A DNA stretch of 64,000 nucleotides, taken from assembly GCA_001931905.2 (NCBI GenBank), contig MSJI02000858.1, positions 1-64,000 of the forward strand. Direction: 5' to 3'. How positions within the stretch are numbered: position 1 is the stretch's first letter; each line of letters starts with the position of its first letter. Origin of the DNA: Cladosporium sp. IMV 00045. Its lineage: Eukaryota; Ascomycota; Dothideomycetes; Cladosporiales; Cladosporiaceae. The notes beneath the pieces are model-generated. The model searched no databases. It was not told where the DNA came from and saw only the letters and a list, made by a program, of their open reading frames with translations. Position numbers and translations under genes: made by a program. Below, piece by piece: positions 10,093-20,325 of this stretch.

Positions 10093-11595
10093 CTTGGTAT
10101 TGGTAGTGTGTGGGAATATAAAGTCTAGGGAGTAAGGTAAAGTAGTGTAGGAAAAGGGTCTAGATATGCAGCAGTGAGGGAAAGGGACACGCGAAATCAA
10201 ACACCCATAGCTAGTTTCCTGACTTGCCTAATCGTCCGGTGTGGTGGAGGGCATCGGACCTGTGGCTGTACTGAGATGGATCTAAAACGAGCAACACGAT
10301 CATTTCGGCGTCTTTACATTTTGCGAAGGAGTAGAAGGTGGGACGCCCGTTGGGGGGTGATGAAACGGAACATGCTCGGAAAAGGGTAAAGCGCCGTCCT
10401 TCGATGCGCGCCGAATCGGAGCCGAGTCCAGAACCGAGACGCCTGTCATGCAGTCGAGGCTGAGAGGAAGTGAGGTTGACCGTGGCTTATACATAAGGTA
10501 GTAGTGAGGTGGAGCTGATGGAGTGAAAGTAGAGTTGCAGAGTAGGTAGGTAGGTTCTAGGAGCGGTGCGCAGTGCTGCGGGAAGTGTTTCGAGGATTTT
10601 GTCTTTGCTCTAGACCACAAGGCACGGCCTAGCTCGACTATCTGTTTGAAGACACACGCCCGCTGATGGGGAGTGGGAAGTATCGACATTCTGTTTCCAT
10701 TGAAGAATACGATCGCCAGACCGGCATCCTGTAGCACGCGATTGTCTCGTCGGCAGTATTCACATTTCAGGAAGCCAGCCGCGTGGTCTGCCCTATTGAC
10801 GATTGTGCAGGGATGGCAGCTTTGAGGATGCATGAGCTCAAGCTTGCCTACGGCGAAAGAGAGGTCGTTCCTCGCTACCAACAAAGCAGTCGTAAGCTAT
10901 TGACACGTGCAATGCATAATTCAGGCATTAATATCGACGAGAGTTGTAATATGTTTGGAGATGTGGCCTCATGAGAAGTCATGCATGGTTGGGCAAACAG
11001 ATCGATGGGCCAGATCGACTTGTATATTGTCGACCAATAGACATGCATAATAGATGAGGAAGATCCAATCTTTGACGTCTAGACGTGCGAAGGTCGGATT
11101 CCGAGTTGTCGTGTTGTCGTAAACAACGAACATGAAGTAAGCCTGCAGAATGCGCTGCTTGCTGGCGAGATGACCAGACCTCACCTAAGAGTGAAGTCAG
11201 TCAGAGCAAAAGATGTCAATTGGACATCATCGCCTAATACAGCAGGTATTTATGTAATCAGCACACAGGCAACAACGATTCACATTCCTTGCGCGGGTGT
11301 GTCTCAGTCCCTTGACGGTAGGCCCCCGCGTTTGTTGTCCTCTCTCTTGCTTGTTTGCTGCTTGAGCGCCACTGATGGACTGACCGCAACGTCATTAGCT
11401 CATCAGCGGTGAGGTCACAGTATTGCACCCGCCTCTCTCTGTGTTTCCGACAAGACATCAACCTTTCTTTTCTCTCCTCCAACAGACATAACTCCCTCTT
11501 TCCATCCTGCGAATCCCCTCCCTTCCTTCATCACCAATACCACAATTGCCATCATCTTTGTCACCCGCAGCTAATTACTCCCGCTGCACTTCATC
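10093..11595. other. 1.5 kb intergenic region, no supported gene
   Basis: This holds the promoters of the SDR (minus) and the Ish1-domain gene (plus). A 194-codon minus-strand frame at 10300-10884 lacks any recognisable domain or splice support and is not called. The 100 bases before 11596 are pyrimidine-rich, as often seen before fungal start sites. Confidence 0.4.
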
Positions 11596-13076
11596 ATGAA
11601 GCTCTCTCTGGCCTCGCTGGCCACCGTCGCCTTGGCGACTCAGTCCGTCACTGCCAACTGGATGGGCAATGCTGGTAAGTGAATAAATTCCAATGCAGTA
11701 GCCGTGCCGTCGAGGAGCTTCTACAGCTTCTCGGTGGATTTTTGTTCCTCAGCTGTGTGCGGTTCATCATCCAGCTCCACCGCAACACATCCTGACTGAC
11801 GGCGAGGCCGAACAGCTTACAACAAGTGGCATGAGACCGAGCTCGAGCGCTGGCTCTCCGACCACAACGTCCCCTACCCTACCCCTGCCGACCGCAAGAA
11901 CTTGGCCGAGCTTGTCCAAAACAACTGGGAGAACCATGTCGTCAAGCCTTACAACAACTGGGACACTACCCAGCTTCAGAACTACCTGTCCTCTACCGGC
12001 CAGGAGATCAAGAAAGGTACCGAGAAGAACAAGGACAGCCTCGTCGCCCAGGTGCAGGATGCCTGGCACGAGACTGCCGAGCAGGCCAACGAGGCTTACG
12101 GCAACACTCAGAGCTGGATCTTCAACACGTAAGTCGAGCCTGTACTGCCACCATTCTTCTCAAACAATCAGAACTGACCTTCCACAGTTGGACCGAATCT
12201 CAGCTCAAGGCATTCCTCGACTACCACAGCATTCCCAACCCGAGCCCCCGCACTCGCGACTCGCTCCTCCACACTGTCCGCTCCAACTACCAGTCTGCGG
12301 CAAACAAGGCCGGCGAGACCGTTTCCTACCCCGGTGACTGGCTCTACTCTCAGTGGTCCACCTCTGACTTGAAGGCATGGCTCGATGAGCGCGGAATCCC
12401 CGCTCCTCAGACCGACTCGCGCGACAAGCTTATTGCTTCCATCCGCCGCCACTCTTACGTCGCCTCCCAGGAGGCCAACAGGCGCTACAACTCTGCTTCT
12501 CACCAGGCTGCTGCCGCTCAGGAGAGCCTTTCTAACCAGCTCCTCGAGAGCTGGTCTGACAGCCAGGTCAAGGAGTGGCTCGACAAGAACGGTGTCCCTG
12601 TTCCCCAGGGAAGCAAGCGCAACGAGCTCGTCGCTCTCGCTCGCAAGCACTCTGCTCGTCTTGCGGGTACCGATGCCAAGAACCAGGCTGCCAACGCTTA
12701 CGGAGCTGCCACCTCTTCTGCCGGCAACTACTACGCCCAGGCTACCGATGACGCTTACAGCGGCCTCCGCTATTACTACGACTACGCCCTGAACCAGCTC
12801 GGTTTCGCTTCCGAGGAGGCCAAGGCTTCTCTCAGCTCCGCCTCTGTTCAGGCCAGCTCTAGCGCCGTCTCGGCCTCTTCCAGCGCTTCTTCCCTCGCTT
12901 CCCTTGCTTCCAAGTCTGCTTCTAGTGCATCCAGCTCTGCCAGCAAGGCTGGTCAGGATGGTGCCGCTGCTGCTTCTTCTGCCGCCAGGCAGGTCTCCGC
13001 CGACGCTTCTTCTTCTGCCAAGTCTGCTTCCGCCAGCGCCTCTGCTAGCGCCAAGTCCGCTAAGCAGGAGTTGTAA
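11596..13076 (+). CDS. Secreted Ish1/Msc1-domain protein with Ala/Ser-rich tail
   Basis: A three-exon gene for a 426-residue protein. Exons are 11596-11674, 11816-12128 and 12188-13076. A signal peptide (MKLSLASLATVALATQSVTA) leads into repeated Ish1-type modules of the form W-x-x-x-(E/Q)L-x-x-(W/Y/F)L-x-x-(H/R/N)-G/N-(I/V)-P-x-P-x-x-x-x-R. At least four are visible: TELERWLSDHNVPYP, ESQLKAFLDYHSIPNP, TSDLKAWLDERGIPAP and DSQVKEWLDKNGVPVP. The last 100 residues are almost only Ala, Ser and Lys. S. pombe Ish1 and yeast Msc1 are stress-induced proteins at the nuclear envelope/ER, and the signal peptide fits that route. The exact role here is unknown. Confidence 0.87.
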
Positions 13077-13711
13077 GCAAGCAAATTCAAAGAAAGATTG
13101 AGCAAACTACGAAGATGGAGATAATATCTCCATTTTTATGAAGCTATCCGATCATCAAGCTTGTAGTTCATTCTGAAGGAGAAGAAACGGGTCGAATCAG
13201 CGACTTTCATCATCAGATGCTGAAGAGTGTTTTGTTGAGATAAGAAGGGAGAAAAGAACGGATGATGAAGTAATTTTCACGACCACGATATGTAACCCTA
13301 GTCTGAGTTTTCCTTTTTTTCTCTCTGCTGTTAGCTTCAGGTAGCTTAGGTTTAGGCCTGAATGTCATGAAGAATATGCCATTACAACAGCCAGTAACAG
13401 AAGTTGGAATGAGTTCTACTAAGTTTTCTCATGTCGTTGGATTCATCTATGCTGCTGGTTTGCATGATTGCACGCGAATCGACTCTGAACAACTAATAAT
13501 CTACCCCAATTCCATAATGAGTAAGCTGGGAACAAACCATTTAAACCAGTAACCACATCCACGTAAAACACCAACCCCCCTCGTCTTCCCCGTCTTCATC
13601 CCCCAACATGACACCAAAAGAACCACACTCCCAGCATCAAACCTCCATCAAACAAGCAAACCAAAGCGAAAACAACCAAATTTCAAGACCTAACAGCAAA
13701 CCCCCCACCCT
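13077..13711. other. Intergenic region between convergent genes, no gene seen
   Basis: This contains the 3' ends of the Ish1-domain gene (plus) and the MHAYT-motif gene (minus). It is somewhat AT-rich, and no coding signal or structured element is visible. Confidence 0.4.
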
Positions 13712-14593
13712 CTACCGCAGCACCAGTACCAGCACTATCTCCCCCTCCCCCTCCCCCAAGAACGCCGCAACCCCACTCTTATTCCAAGCGAGCATCTCAA
13801 ACCTCCTCTCCAACTCCCTCTCGCGAGCGCGCAGGTCTGCGGCCAGCAAAGCCGTGGAGCGCGAGTTCGCGTCGTTTTTGCTGGGGAGGAAGGCGCGGGG
13901 AAGCGCTTCGGAGTCTTCTTCTTCGTAGGAAGTGGAGGAATAGGGAGTGTTGGTTGGGGGGCGGGGGGTTTGGGTTGTTGAGGTGGAGGTGCTTGGGTTG
14001 GAGGTTTGGGTGAGGGTTTGGGCGGAGAGAGAGGTGGGGGAGGAAGTTGGGTGGTGTTGGGTTGGGGGCAGTTTTAGGGCTATCATAGACGGTGGTTGGA
14101 GGTGGGTTCTGTGCTCGCGCGTGGTTTTGCCCGCGCTTGTAGCTTTGCTCCCGCTATTGCCATTGCTGCTCCTCGCTGCGCTGAAACTCGTCTTCTCCAT
14201 GTGGTTCAGCTGGGCGAGCGTGAAAGCGTGCATCGTGCGAGTATAGCTCGGGATCGTGCCTGTGTGAGGAGAGGTCATTTGCGACTTCGTGTAGGCGTGC
14301 ATGAGGCGGGAGTAGGAGGTTTTGTCGTTTGGGGTTGGTTGGGGGGCTAGGAAGGATGAGGCGGTGCGGGCGGGGTTGGGGTCTACTTCTTCGGTAGAGG
14401 TGGTGGACGGGGAGGACGGCAGTGAGGTGCTGTCATTAGGATTCGTGTCGCTGTTGATATTGCTGATGGTGCTTGGGAGGCGGCCGGAGAAGATTTGAGG
14501 GAGGCGGTGGTCCAGTTGGGTGGTTGTTGAGGATTGACTGTGAGATTGAAGACGACGCTGGCGGTGGATTTGGTGGTGGATGGTTGATTGCAT
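13712..14593 (-). CDS. Low-complexity protein with doubled SYxRxMHA(Y/F)T motif
   Basis: A single-exon frame of 293 residues, rich in Ser, Thr, Pro and Asn, with no known enzyme or membrane domain. Its one ordered-looking segment is a tandem motif: SYSRLMHAYTKSQM, then 14 residues later SYTRTMHAFTLAQLNHME. The C-terminal part has a likely helix, LRARERELERRFEMLAW. The motif pair and the length make it more than a chance frame, but the function is unknown. There is no signal peptide. The start at the first Met is a guess. An in-frame upstream exon cannot be excluded because the 5' region is also Pro-rich. Confidence 0.55.
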   Translation of the reverse strand: MQSTIHHQIHRQRRLQSHSQSSTTTQLDHRLPQIFSGRLPSTISNINSDTNPNDSTSLPSSPSTTSTEEVDPNPARTASSFLAPQPTPNDKTSYSRLMHAYTKSQMTSPHTGTIPSYTRTMHAFTLAQLNHMEKTSFSAARSSNGNSGSKATSAGKTTREHRTHLQPPSMIALKLPPTQHHPTSSPTSLSAQTLTQTSNPSTSTSTTQTPRPPTNTPYSSTSYEEEDSEALPRAFLPSKNDANSRSTALLAADLRARERELERRFEMLAWNKSGVAAFLGEGEGEIVLVLVLR

Positions 14594-15220
14594 TTCTTTG
14601 CTTGGGGGTAGGGGTTTGTTGGGGATGGGAACGGAGGTCTTGATCCGTCGAGGCAGGTGAATGGCAGGCCGATCAAGGTGTCACACAGGAAGGAGAAGGC
14701 CGGAGATCTCTCACGACGAGAGTATGGCATCCTTTGGGCAGTTCCAGGGTTCTCTCTAGCCTTGACGTGTCGTCTCGCTCATCCTCCTGCGTATTCCTGC
14801 GTATTCCAGCGCAGAGTGGTAGGGATTGGAGGCCATGGCTGTCGATCGAGAGCCCATCTCGAGCATCACGTCTTTGTTCTAGCTCTCTGGTCAGTCGTAT
14901 GATGTCAGTGGTAGTGTTGTTTTGCGGAAGAGGTGTTTGCAAGCGGTCATACCATCGTATCGAACAATGGCGATCTCAGAGTGACGGTCTGGCCCGCGTT
15001 CCTTTGTTCAGACCGACCACATTCCATCGACGGGCATTGTCTGAATGCGGGCAAAAGTCCCGCTTCGCTAATATTTGGCTTTGAATGGTCCATGATAATG
15101 AGAATAACGATAATGATCGTTTCAGGATGTAGCAATGTCGTCCGTAGTGATCTGATGCTCTGCTGTCCTATTTGCCCATAGCCAGAACACAGCAATTCGA
15201 TTATCGTCATTCGCTTCGTC
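14594..15220. promoter_or_regulatory. Divergent intergenic region before CFEM gene
   Basis: 627 bases lie between the minus-strand MHAYT-motif gene and the CFEM gene. Overlapping frames in it show no family features. It presumably holds both promoters. Confidence 0.4.
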
Positions 15221-18001
15221 ATGTTTCGTTGCCTCTGGTCGATCCTATTCCTGTCGGCACTCTCTGGGGCTCAAGGACAAGAAAGATGGCCGATATGCGC
15301 AAAGAGTGCGGTCGAGCAAGCGATCAAGGAATCTGGCTGCCAAACAGTCGACACGCCATGTATATGCCGCAGTGAACAGATGATCTCCGTGATCGGCAAC
15401 TCCATTGAGGGATGCAATGCGGACGACGAAGTAGCTCTTGCCTCTGCCATCGACACGCTCTGCGGCAATACTGCCCAGGTCGTCGAAGAGGATCCCGTCG
15501 AGCCAACAGAGTCCCCCAGTCCAGTCGCCGCTGAAGAACCTGTAGCCGAAGAACAACCTCAACCCAGCGAACAAAGCTCGACCTCCGAGTCCACGCCTTC
15601 CATAGCCTCGGAGGGCACCGATCAAGCGCAGTTCTCAACTCCAACTCTCGCTGCCGACTCTCTTCCGTCAACCCCTTCTATAGCGTCAGAGGGTACGGAT
15701 CAGGCCACACTGTCGACACCGGTTGTTATAGGCACCGATGTTCAATCCACGACCCCTTCCATAGCGTCAGAAGGCACCGATCAAGCCACGTTCTCAACAC
15801 CGATCCCCGTCGAGCCCGTTGGTCAATCCACCACCCCTTATATAGCATCTGAGGGTCCCGATCAGGCCAAACTGTCAACTCCGACTCTCATCGACACCGG
15901 TGTTCAATCCACTCCTTCTATAGCGTCAGAGGGTACCGATCAGGCGACGCTGTCAACTCCCACTCCCGTCGATCCCAGTGTACAAACCACCCCTACGGTG
16001 GCATCGGAAGTACCCAACCAACTTCAATCCTCAGGTCCAGTTGCTGCCGACACCTCTCTTCCATACACGCCTTCCATTGCATCAGAAGGGCCAGACCAAC
16101 CACAGACCTCAAGCCCAATCGCCGCCGCGACCTCTCTCGAGCCAACCCCTTCTATAGCACCAGAAGGGCCAGACCCAGTGAAGTTCTCAAGTCTGATCGC
16201 TGCCACCACCTCTCTCGAATCCACGCCTACTATAGCATCAGATGGCGCCGATCAGGCTACGCTCTCAACTCCTGCTTTGGTCGACACATCCGTCCTATCT
16301 TCACCTGTTATCGCATCAGAAGGCAACGATCAGGTGCAACTTTCAGATTCAGTCCGCGTCGCCAGCGCTCCCGCACCTACGCCTAGTACAGCATCCGAAG
16401 GTACCGCGCAGATGCAGCTCTCGACTCCGACCCTCATTGACACCTCGGCCATCGACACCTCGACCTCGTCCGACATTTCCACATCATCACAAAGCACCAA
16501 CAGTCAGAACCAACTCTCAGCCTCTTCCGTAGCATCAGAAAACACCGACCAAACTCAGCCCTCAAGCCAAACTCTCGTCACAACCGCTCCTCCAGACCCA
16601 ACCGAAGGTCCCACCATAGAAGTTGCCAGCGCAGAAATTCCCGGCACAACCGCCTCGCCCACCACCCCGAATATCAACGAGGCACCGCCTGTCACCACAG
16701 ACACGCCAAAGTCTGCCCTTCCAGCTACGACTCCAGAGGGTCAAGAGAAAGGCGAATCCGGATCCGAAGTCCAAGTTGCAGACAGCGCCGAGAACCTACC
16801 ACAGGAACGGCCTATCGATGCCAACATCCCAGCTACCAATCCAGGAGGTGAAACTAAAAGCGAATCCTCAAAAGTCGAAGAGAAAATAGAAAGCAGCACC
16901 ACAAGCCCGCAGCAGGAAGGACCCAGCGAGTCCGCCGTCCCAGCCAAAGCAGATGGTGAAATGACCGGTGAGTCCGATGATGGCAAGATCAAAGTCGAAG
17001 TCAGCCCCTCAGCCCTCCAACAGGCAGAATCCAAAGAGTCCTCGCTCCCAGCCACCAACTCACAGGGTGGAGAGTATGGCGTATCCAGAGAAGACACAGC
17101 CAAAGTTGAAGACAACTCCAGAACCGTGCAATACGGAGAAACAAACGATTCTAACCCCCCAGCTACCAATTCAGCGGGTAAAGATGAAGACGGAGGCGAA
17201 TCTTCAAAAGGCGATGACGAGGTCGAAAACAGCACCGTGGCTCCGCAACAGGAGGGATCCGACGAGTCTACTCTGCCTGCCACCTTTTCAGAAGGCGAAG
17301 GGAGAGCCGCATCACAATCCTCGGAAAACGAGAACGAAGATGAAGATGAAGACAGCGCTGCAATGCCGCAACGATACGGATCCCAGGATTCCCATCCCTC
17401 AGACACCGAGCCAGAAGGTGACGATGAAGACGAGTCTGAATCCTCACACGGCGAGTCCACCCTTTCAGCTGCCAGTCCTGAAGGTAAAGATGACGATGAA
17501 GTCGAATCTGAAGCCTCAGAACATGAGTCTGTCCTTCCAGCTAATAACTCAGGAGGTGAGGATGAAGATGAAGGCAAGGACGAAGACGAAGGCGAATCCA
17601 AATCCTCGGAAGACGACGAAGACGAAGATAAGCCCATAACACCACAACACGACGAACTCGAAACTGCCGAAGAAGACGAACAGGGAGAACAAGATCAAGA
17701 TCAGGATGGTGGCGAGGACAAAGGCGATAAGGACGCCCAGGGTGAAGACCAGGACGAAGACCAAGAGGACGAAGACGACCAGGCCTCCGACAAATCCGCA
17801 AGCAGCAGCAGCGAAGCTGACTCCGACGAGAATTCTCCAGACAGCACAGGTCCGGAAGACGCAAGCCCGGGCGACGTCAGCTCGAGCAGCGATGATATGC
17901 TTGGTGGAGGCCCGAGCAATTCTACGGGAACGGCGGCGCAGGCTCTTGCGGGCGTTGGAAGTTTGTTCGTGGCTACTGTTTTGTGCTGGGTTTTGGCGTG
18001 A
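15221..18001 (+). CDS. CFEM-domain repeat protein, GPI-anchored
   Basis: A single-exon gene for a 926-residue cell-surface protein. Residues 1-20 are a signal peptide. Residues 23-81 form a CFEM domain (PxCA at 24-27, then C40, C47-x-C49, C65, C81) with the Asp expected to contact haem iron at 44 (QTVDTPC). Only six of the usual eight cysteines are present. From about residue 125 come twelve 26-27-residue repeats built on TPSIASEGTDQATLSTP, then looser about 40-residue repeats containing LPATNS-G, then a long Asp/Glu/Ser tract. The C-terminus is a hydrophobic segment after PSNSTGTA, typical of a GPI signal. CFEM proteins take part in haem/iron uptake, adhesion or host interaction. The long acidic stalk suggests display beyond the wall. 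Confidence 0.9.
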   Translation: MFRCLWSILFLSALSGAQGQERWPICAKSAVEQAIKESGCQTVDTPCICRSEQMISVIGNSIEGCNADDEVALASAIDTLCGNTAQVVEEDPVEPTESPSPVAAEEPVAEEQPQPSEQSSTSESTPSIASEGTDQAQFSTPTLAADSLPSTPSIASEGTDQATLSTPVVIGTDVQSTTPSIASEGTDQATFSTPIPVEPVGQSTTPYIASEGPDQAKLSTPTLIDTGVQSTPSIASEGTDQATLSTPTPVDPSVQTTPTVASEVPNQLQSSGPVAADTSLPYTPSIASEGPDQPQTSSPIAAATSLEPTPSIAPEGPDPVKFSSLIAATTSLESTPTIASDGADQATLSTPALVDTSVLSSPVIASEGNDQVQLSDSVRVASAPAPTPSTASEGTAQMQLSTPTLIDTSAIDTSTSSDISTSSQSTNSQNQLSASSVASENTDQTQPSSQTLVTTAPPDPTEGPTIEVASAEIPGTTASPTTPNINEAPPVTTDTPKSALPATTPEGQEKGESGSEVQVADSAENLPQERPIDANIPATNPGGETKSESSKVEEKIESSTTSPQQEGPSESAVPAKADGEMTGESDDGKIKVEVSPSALQQAESKESSLPATNSQGGEYGVSREDTAKVEDNSRTVQYGETNDSNPPATNSAGKDEDGGESSKGDDEVENSTVAPQQEGSDESTLPATFSEGEGRAASQSSENENEDEDEDSAAMPQRYGSQDSHPSDTEPEGDDEDESESSHGESTLSAASPEGKDDDEVESEASEHESVLPANNSGGEDEDEGKDEDEGESKSSEDDEDEDKPITPQHDELETAEEDEQGEQDQDQDGGEDKGDKDAQGEDQDEDQEDEDDQASDKSASSSSEADSDENSPDSTGPEDASPGDVSSSSDDMLGGGPSNSTGTAAQALAGVGSLFVATVLCWVLA
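15593..16610 (+). repeat. Twelve in-frame 78-81-base coding repeats (TPSIASEGTDQ...)
   Basis: Consecutive units inside the CFEM gene encode variants of TPSIASEGTDQATLSTP plus a 9-10-residue variable tail. Units 1-5 are the most alike, and units 6-12 diverge. They match the 26-27-residue protein period and could change in number by slippage or unequal exchange. Confidence 0.85.
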
Positions 18002-18317
18002 AGATTTGCTGGTGGATGCGTTCTTGGGTTTCTACTCGATTCATCAGTCAATTATCTCTTTGTAGATCGCAAGCGCAGTTGTTAAAGAAGGGAACTGCTG
18101 TACTCTCCGTTGATGAAAGTGTCAATCGTCGTCAGCAATGGGTATCTCTGTTTTCGTCTTGAAACTGAAGGATATATATTAGACCATCAGCCGTGATCGA
18201 TGCAGGAACTGAGAAATATCGCCCTTCCACAGGCAAACCACAAAAATGTTGTATAGCTCATGCCTCCAATCCCAGCGCCTGGCTAAATGATTTGACAGAA
18301 TCCACACTCGTTTAACT
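18002..18317. other. Short intergenic region between convergent CFEM gene and UBC6
   Basis: 316 bases with the 3' ends of both genes. Nothing else is recognised. Confidence 0.4.
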
Positions 18318-19163
18318 TCACTGCTGCTTCTGGTCACCGAGCGCTCGTGCTGCGAGCACATAGGCGAACAGAGCAGCTGCAACAATATACCACTTGTTCT
18401 TGGCAATCCAACTCTGTCCTTCTGCCTCTGCCGTTTCTCTACGGCGCTCATTATGAGCCACAAGCTCTTCAGCCCTCTTCGTTGCAGCAGCGACTTCCTC
18501 CGGCGTGAGATTGGGGTGTGAAGCGAGGCTCTGGCCTGTTTGCGGATCGATCCTCTCACTCTCAATCCACTTCCAGTTCTCCTCGTCGATCTCGGGCCAC
18601 TGCTCTTTGAACCTCTGCCCACCGTCACCAGCCTTGATCGCACCGAACCCAGTGCGATTCACATTCTGCTGCGCTCGCGACTCCACCGACGCCTGGCCCT
18701 CCAGAGTACGCTTCGTACTTCCTCCGCCCGTGCTGTTCCACCACCTAGTCCTGCTGGCGAAGTGCTTGCGCTCCGCATCCGTCGCCTTGACACTTCCTGT
18801 GGTCATCTCCTCGCTCGTCATGAAACTCAACACGCCCAGCAGGATCGTGCTGACTTCCCAGGCGGGGTTGAAGCTCTTAGGGTGGAAATCACTGATGCTC
18901 AGGCAGAGACGCTCTGAGCACCGGAAGCGTCCGCTGGGGGTGTGCATGCGGATCGCGGGAGGTGCGAAGGGGTAGTCGGAGGGGAAGACTAGTGTTCCCC
19001 AGTATTGTCCGTTCTCGTATGGTGTGCCTGGCGGCCCGGTGAGGATGTAGTGCCATTCTAGGATGTTCGACTCGGAAGGATGGGCTGTGATGTACTCTGG
19101 TGGCGATCGTGAGAGTGCAGCGTACTCGCGTGTGAGGCGTTTGTGGGCGGCGCGAGTGGCCAT
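18318..19163 (-). CDS. UBC6: ER-anchored ubiquitin-conjugating enzyme E2 (UBC6/UBE2J type)
   Basis: A single-exon 281-residue E2 that works in ER-associated degradation, passing ubiquitin to membrane ligases such as Doa10. The N-terminal UBC fold is clear: KRLTREYAALSRSPPEYI, WHYILTGPPGTPYENGQYWG, FPSDYPFAPPAIRM, then the catalytic Cys near residue 86 in RLCLSISDFHPKSFNPAW. The Cys comes before SISDFHP rather than in the usual HPN-x8-10-C arrangement, which is the mark of the UBC6/J family. A Glu/Ala-rich linker leads to a single C-terminal membrane segment (KWYIVAAALFAYVLAARAL), which makes it a tail-anchored protein. It is divergent from the RidA-like gene. Confidence 0.93.
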   Translation of the reverse strand: MATRAAHKRLTREYAALSRSPPEYITAHPSESNILEWHYILTGPPGTPYENGQYWGTLVFPSDYPFAPPAIRMHTPSGRFRCSERLCLSISDFHPKSFNPAWEVSTILLGVLSFMTSEEMTTGSVKATDAERKHFASRTRWWNSTGGGSTKRTLEGQASVESRAQQNVNRTGFGAIKAGDGGQRFKEQWPEIDEENWKWIESERIDPQTGQSLASHPNLTPEEVAAATKRAEELVAHNERRRETAEAEGQSWIAKNKWYIVAAALFAYVLAARALGDQKQQ

Positions 19164-19810
19164 TGTGTGCTTTTAGAGAGTTGTTGAGTGCGTTCGTAGT
19201 GAGGGATCGTCGTTTGAAGCGATAGAAGGTATTATGAAGGCTGAAGTCCTTCTTGACGGTGTAGTAGATTGATCGGGCAGAGAAGAGCCAGAAGCGACTG
19301 TCAGGAGCTGGGAGTTGGTACTATTTATGTGAAAGCTGAAAATCCATGTGTTGTCAGAAGAGTGACATTTGTCTTGAATGGTTCGTTTGAAGCGAGGGTT
19401 CGGTTCGGATGAGGTCACACCGTGGACAGCCTTGACGCCTGAGGCTGCGATAAATGCCTGCAGCGACAGCTAACCATAACATACAACATCTCAATTTACC
19501 AGACATTAACATCATGCATTAAGAGACTGTTTCTGGTTTGGGTTTTCGATGAGGAAAGCACATAGACCAATCAATAAATCGATCAACAAACAATATGATC
19601 AGGTCCTCCCCACTCTGCATTAATAATACCACTTGTTTAGGGTTCATAGATGGTGGGGCAATAGATCGGAGACAGGATATACGAACGTAAGGCGTAAGAC
19701 CGACAGACCGGCTTGAGAACTATCATGATGAGTCAAGTCTCATAATATATAACTAATTCGACGACTTACACTCATATCCCAGAGGTCTCACTGAACAGAC
19801 ACGCGACAAC
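19164..19810. promoter_or_regulatory. Divergent promoter region UBC6 / RidA-like gene
   Basis: 647 bases between opposite start codons. It is AT-rich near 19480-19770. I see no additional gene or repeated element. Confidence 0.45.
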
Positions 19811-20325
19811 ATGTCCAACCTTCAATACTACGCCTACGACGGCTTCGGCCTCAAACAGAAGAAAGACTTTCATTATTCACAAGCAGTGAGAATCCCCGCT
19901 GGAGCCGACAGGATTGAATGTGCCGGGCAAGGTCAGTAGTGAAGAAAAATGATCCAATTCGATTCAAACCATCAAACCATCAACCAAAACCTCAACATGC
20001 TAACAACCAACATCAAGGCGGCTGGGACCCCAAAACGAACATCATCCCGACCTCAGTGATTTCTCAAATCGACCAAGCCTTCGCCAACGTCGAGCTGGCT
20101 CTCAAAGACAGCGGCGTGCAGGCGGGCTGGAAAGCAGTTTTCCGCGTCAACAGCTACCACGTCGGACTGGAAGGGAGGCAAGAGGAAATGCTAGGCCGGA
20201 TGGTGGAGAACATGAAGAAATATATGCCTGATCATGAGCCGATTTGGACTTGTGTCGGGGTTCCTGCGTTGGGAGAGCCGGAGATGAAAGTTGAGATTGA
20301 GGTTGTGGCTTTTGATGAGAAGTGA
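19811..20325 (+). CDS. RidA/YjgF family protein
   Basis: A two-exon gene for a 142-residue protein. Exons are 19811-19931 and 20018-20325; the intron acceptor is AAG. The second exon shows the family core: QIDQAFANVELALKDSG, VFRVNSYHVG and the closing MKVEIEVVAF strand. RidA proteins hydrolyse reactive enamine/imine intermediates such as 2-aminoacrylate and form trimers. The arginine that binds substrate in bacterial RidA is not obvious here: the strand reads PIWTCVGVPALGEPEM. It therefore belongs to one of the divergent fungal branches, whose activity is less certain. Confidence 0.85.

Noticed and set aside
10300..10884. 194-codon minus-strand frame with a CxxC pair
   Set aside because: No recognisable domain, no splice support and mixed composition. 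It may be chance in a 1.5 kb intergenic region; left uncalled.
14383..14730. Alternative 115-codon minus-strand frame overlapping the MHAYT-motif gene
   Set aside because: It is Pro/Ser-rich only and overlaps the better-supported frame; it could be a 5' exon but no splice junction was found.
15593..16610. Possible CRISPR-like regular repeats
   Set aside because: The repeats are in-frame coding units of a eukaryotic surface protein, with no spacers of constant length and no cas genes.
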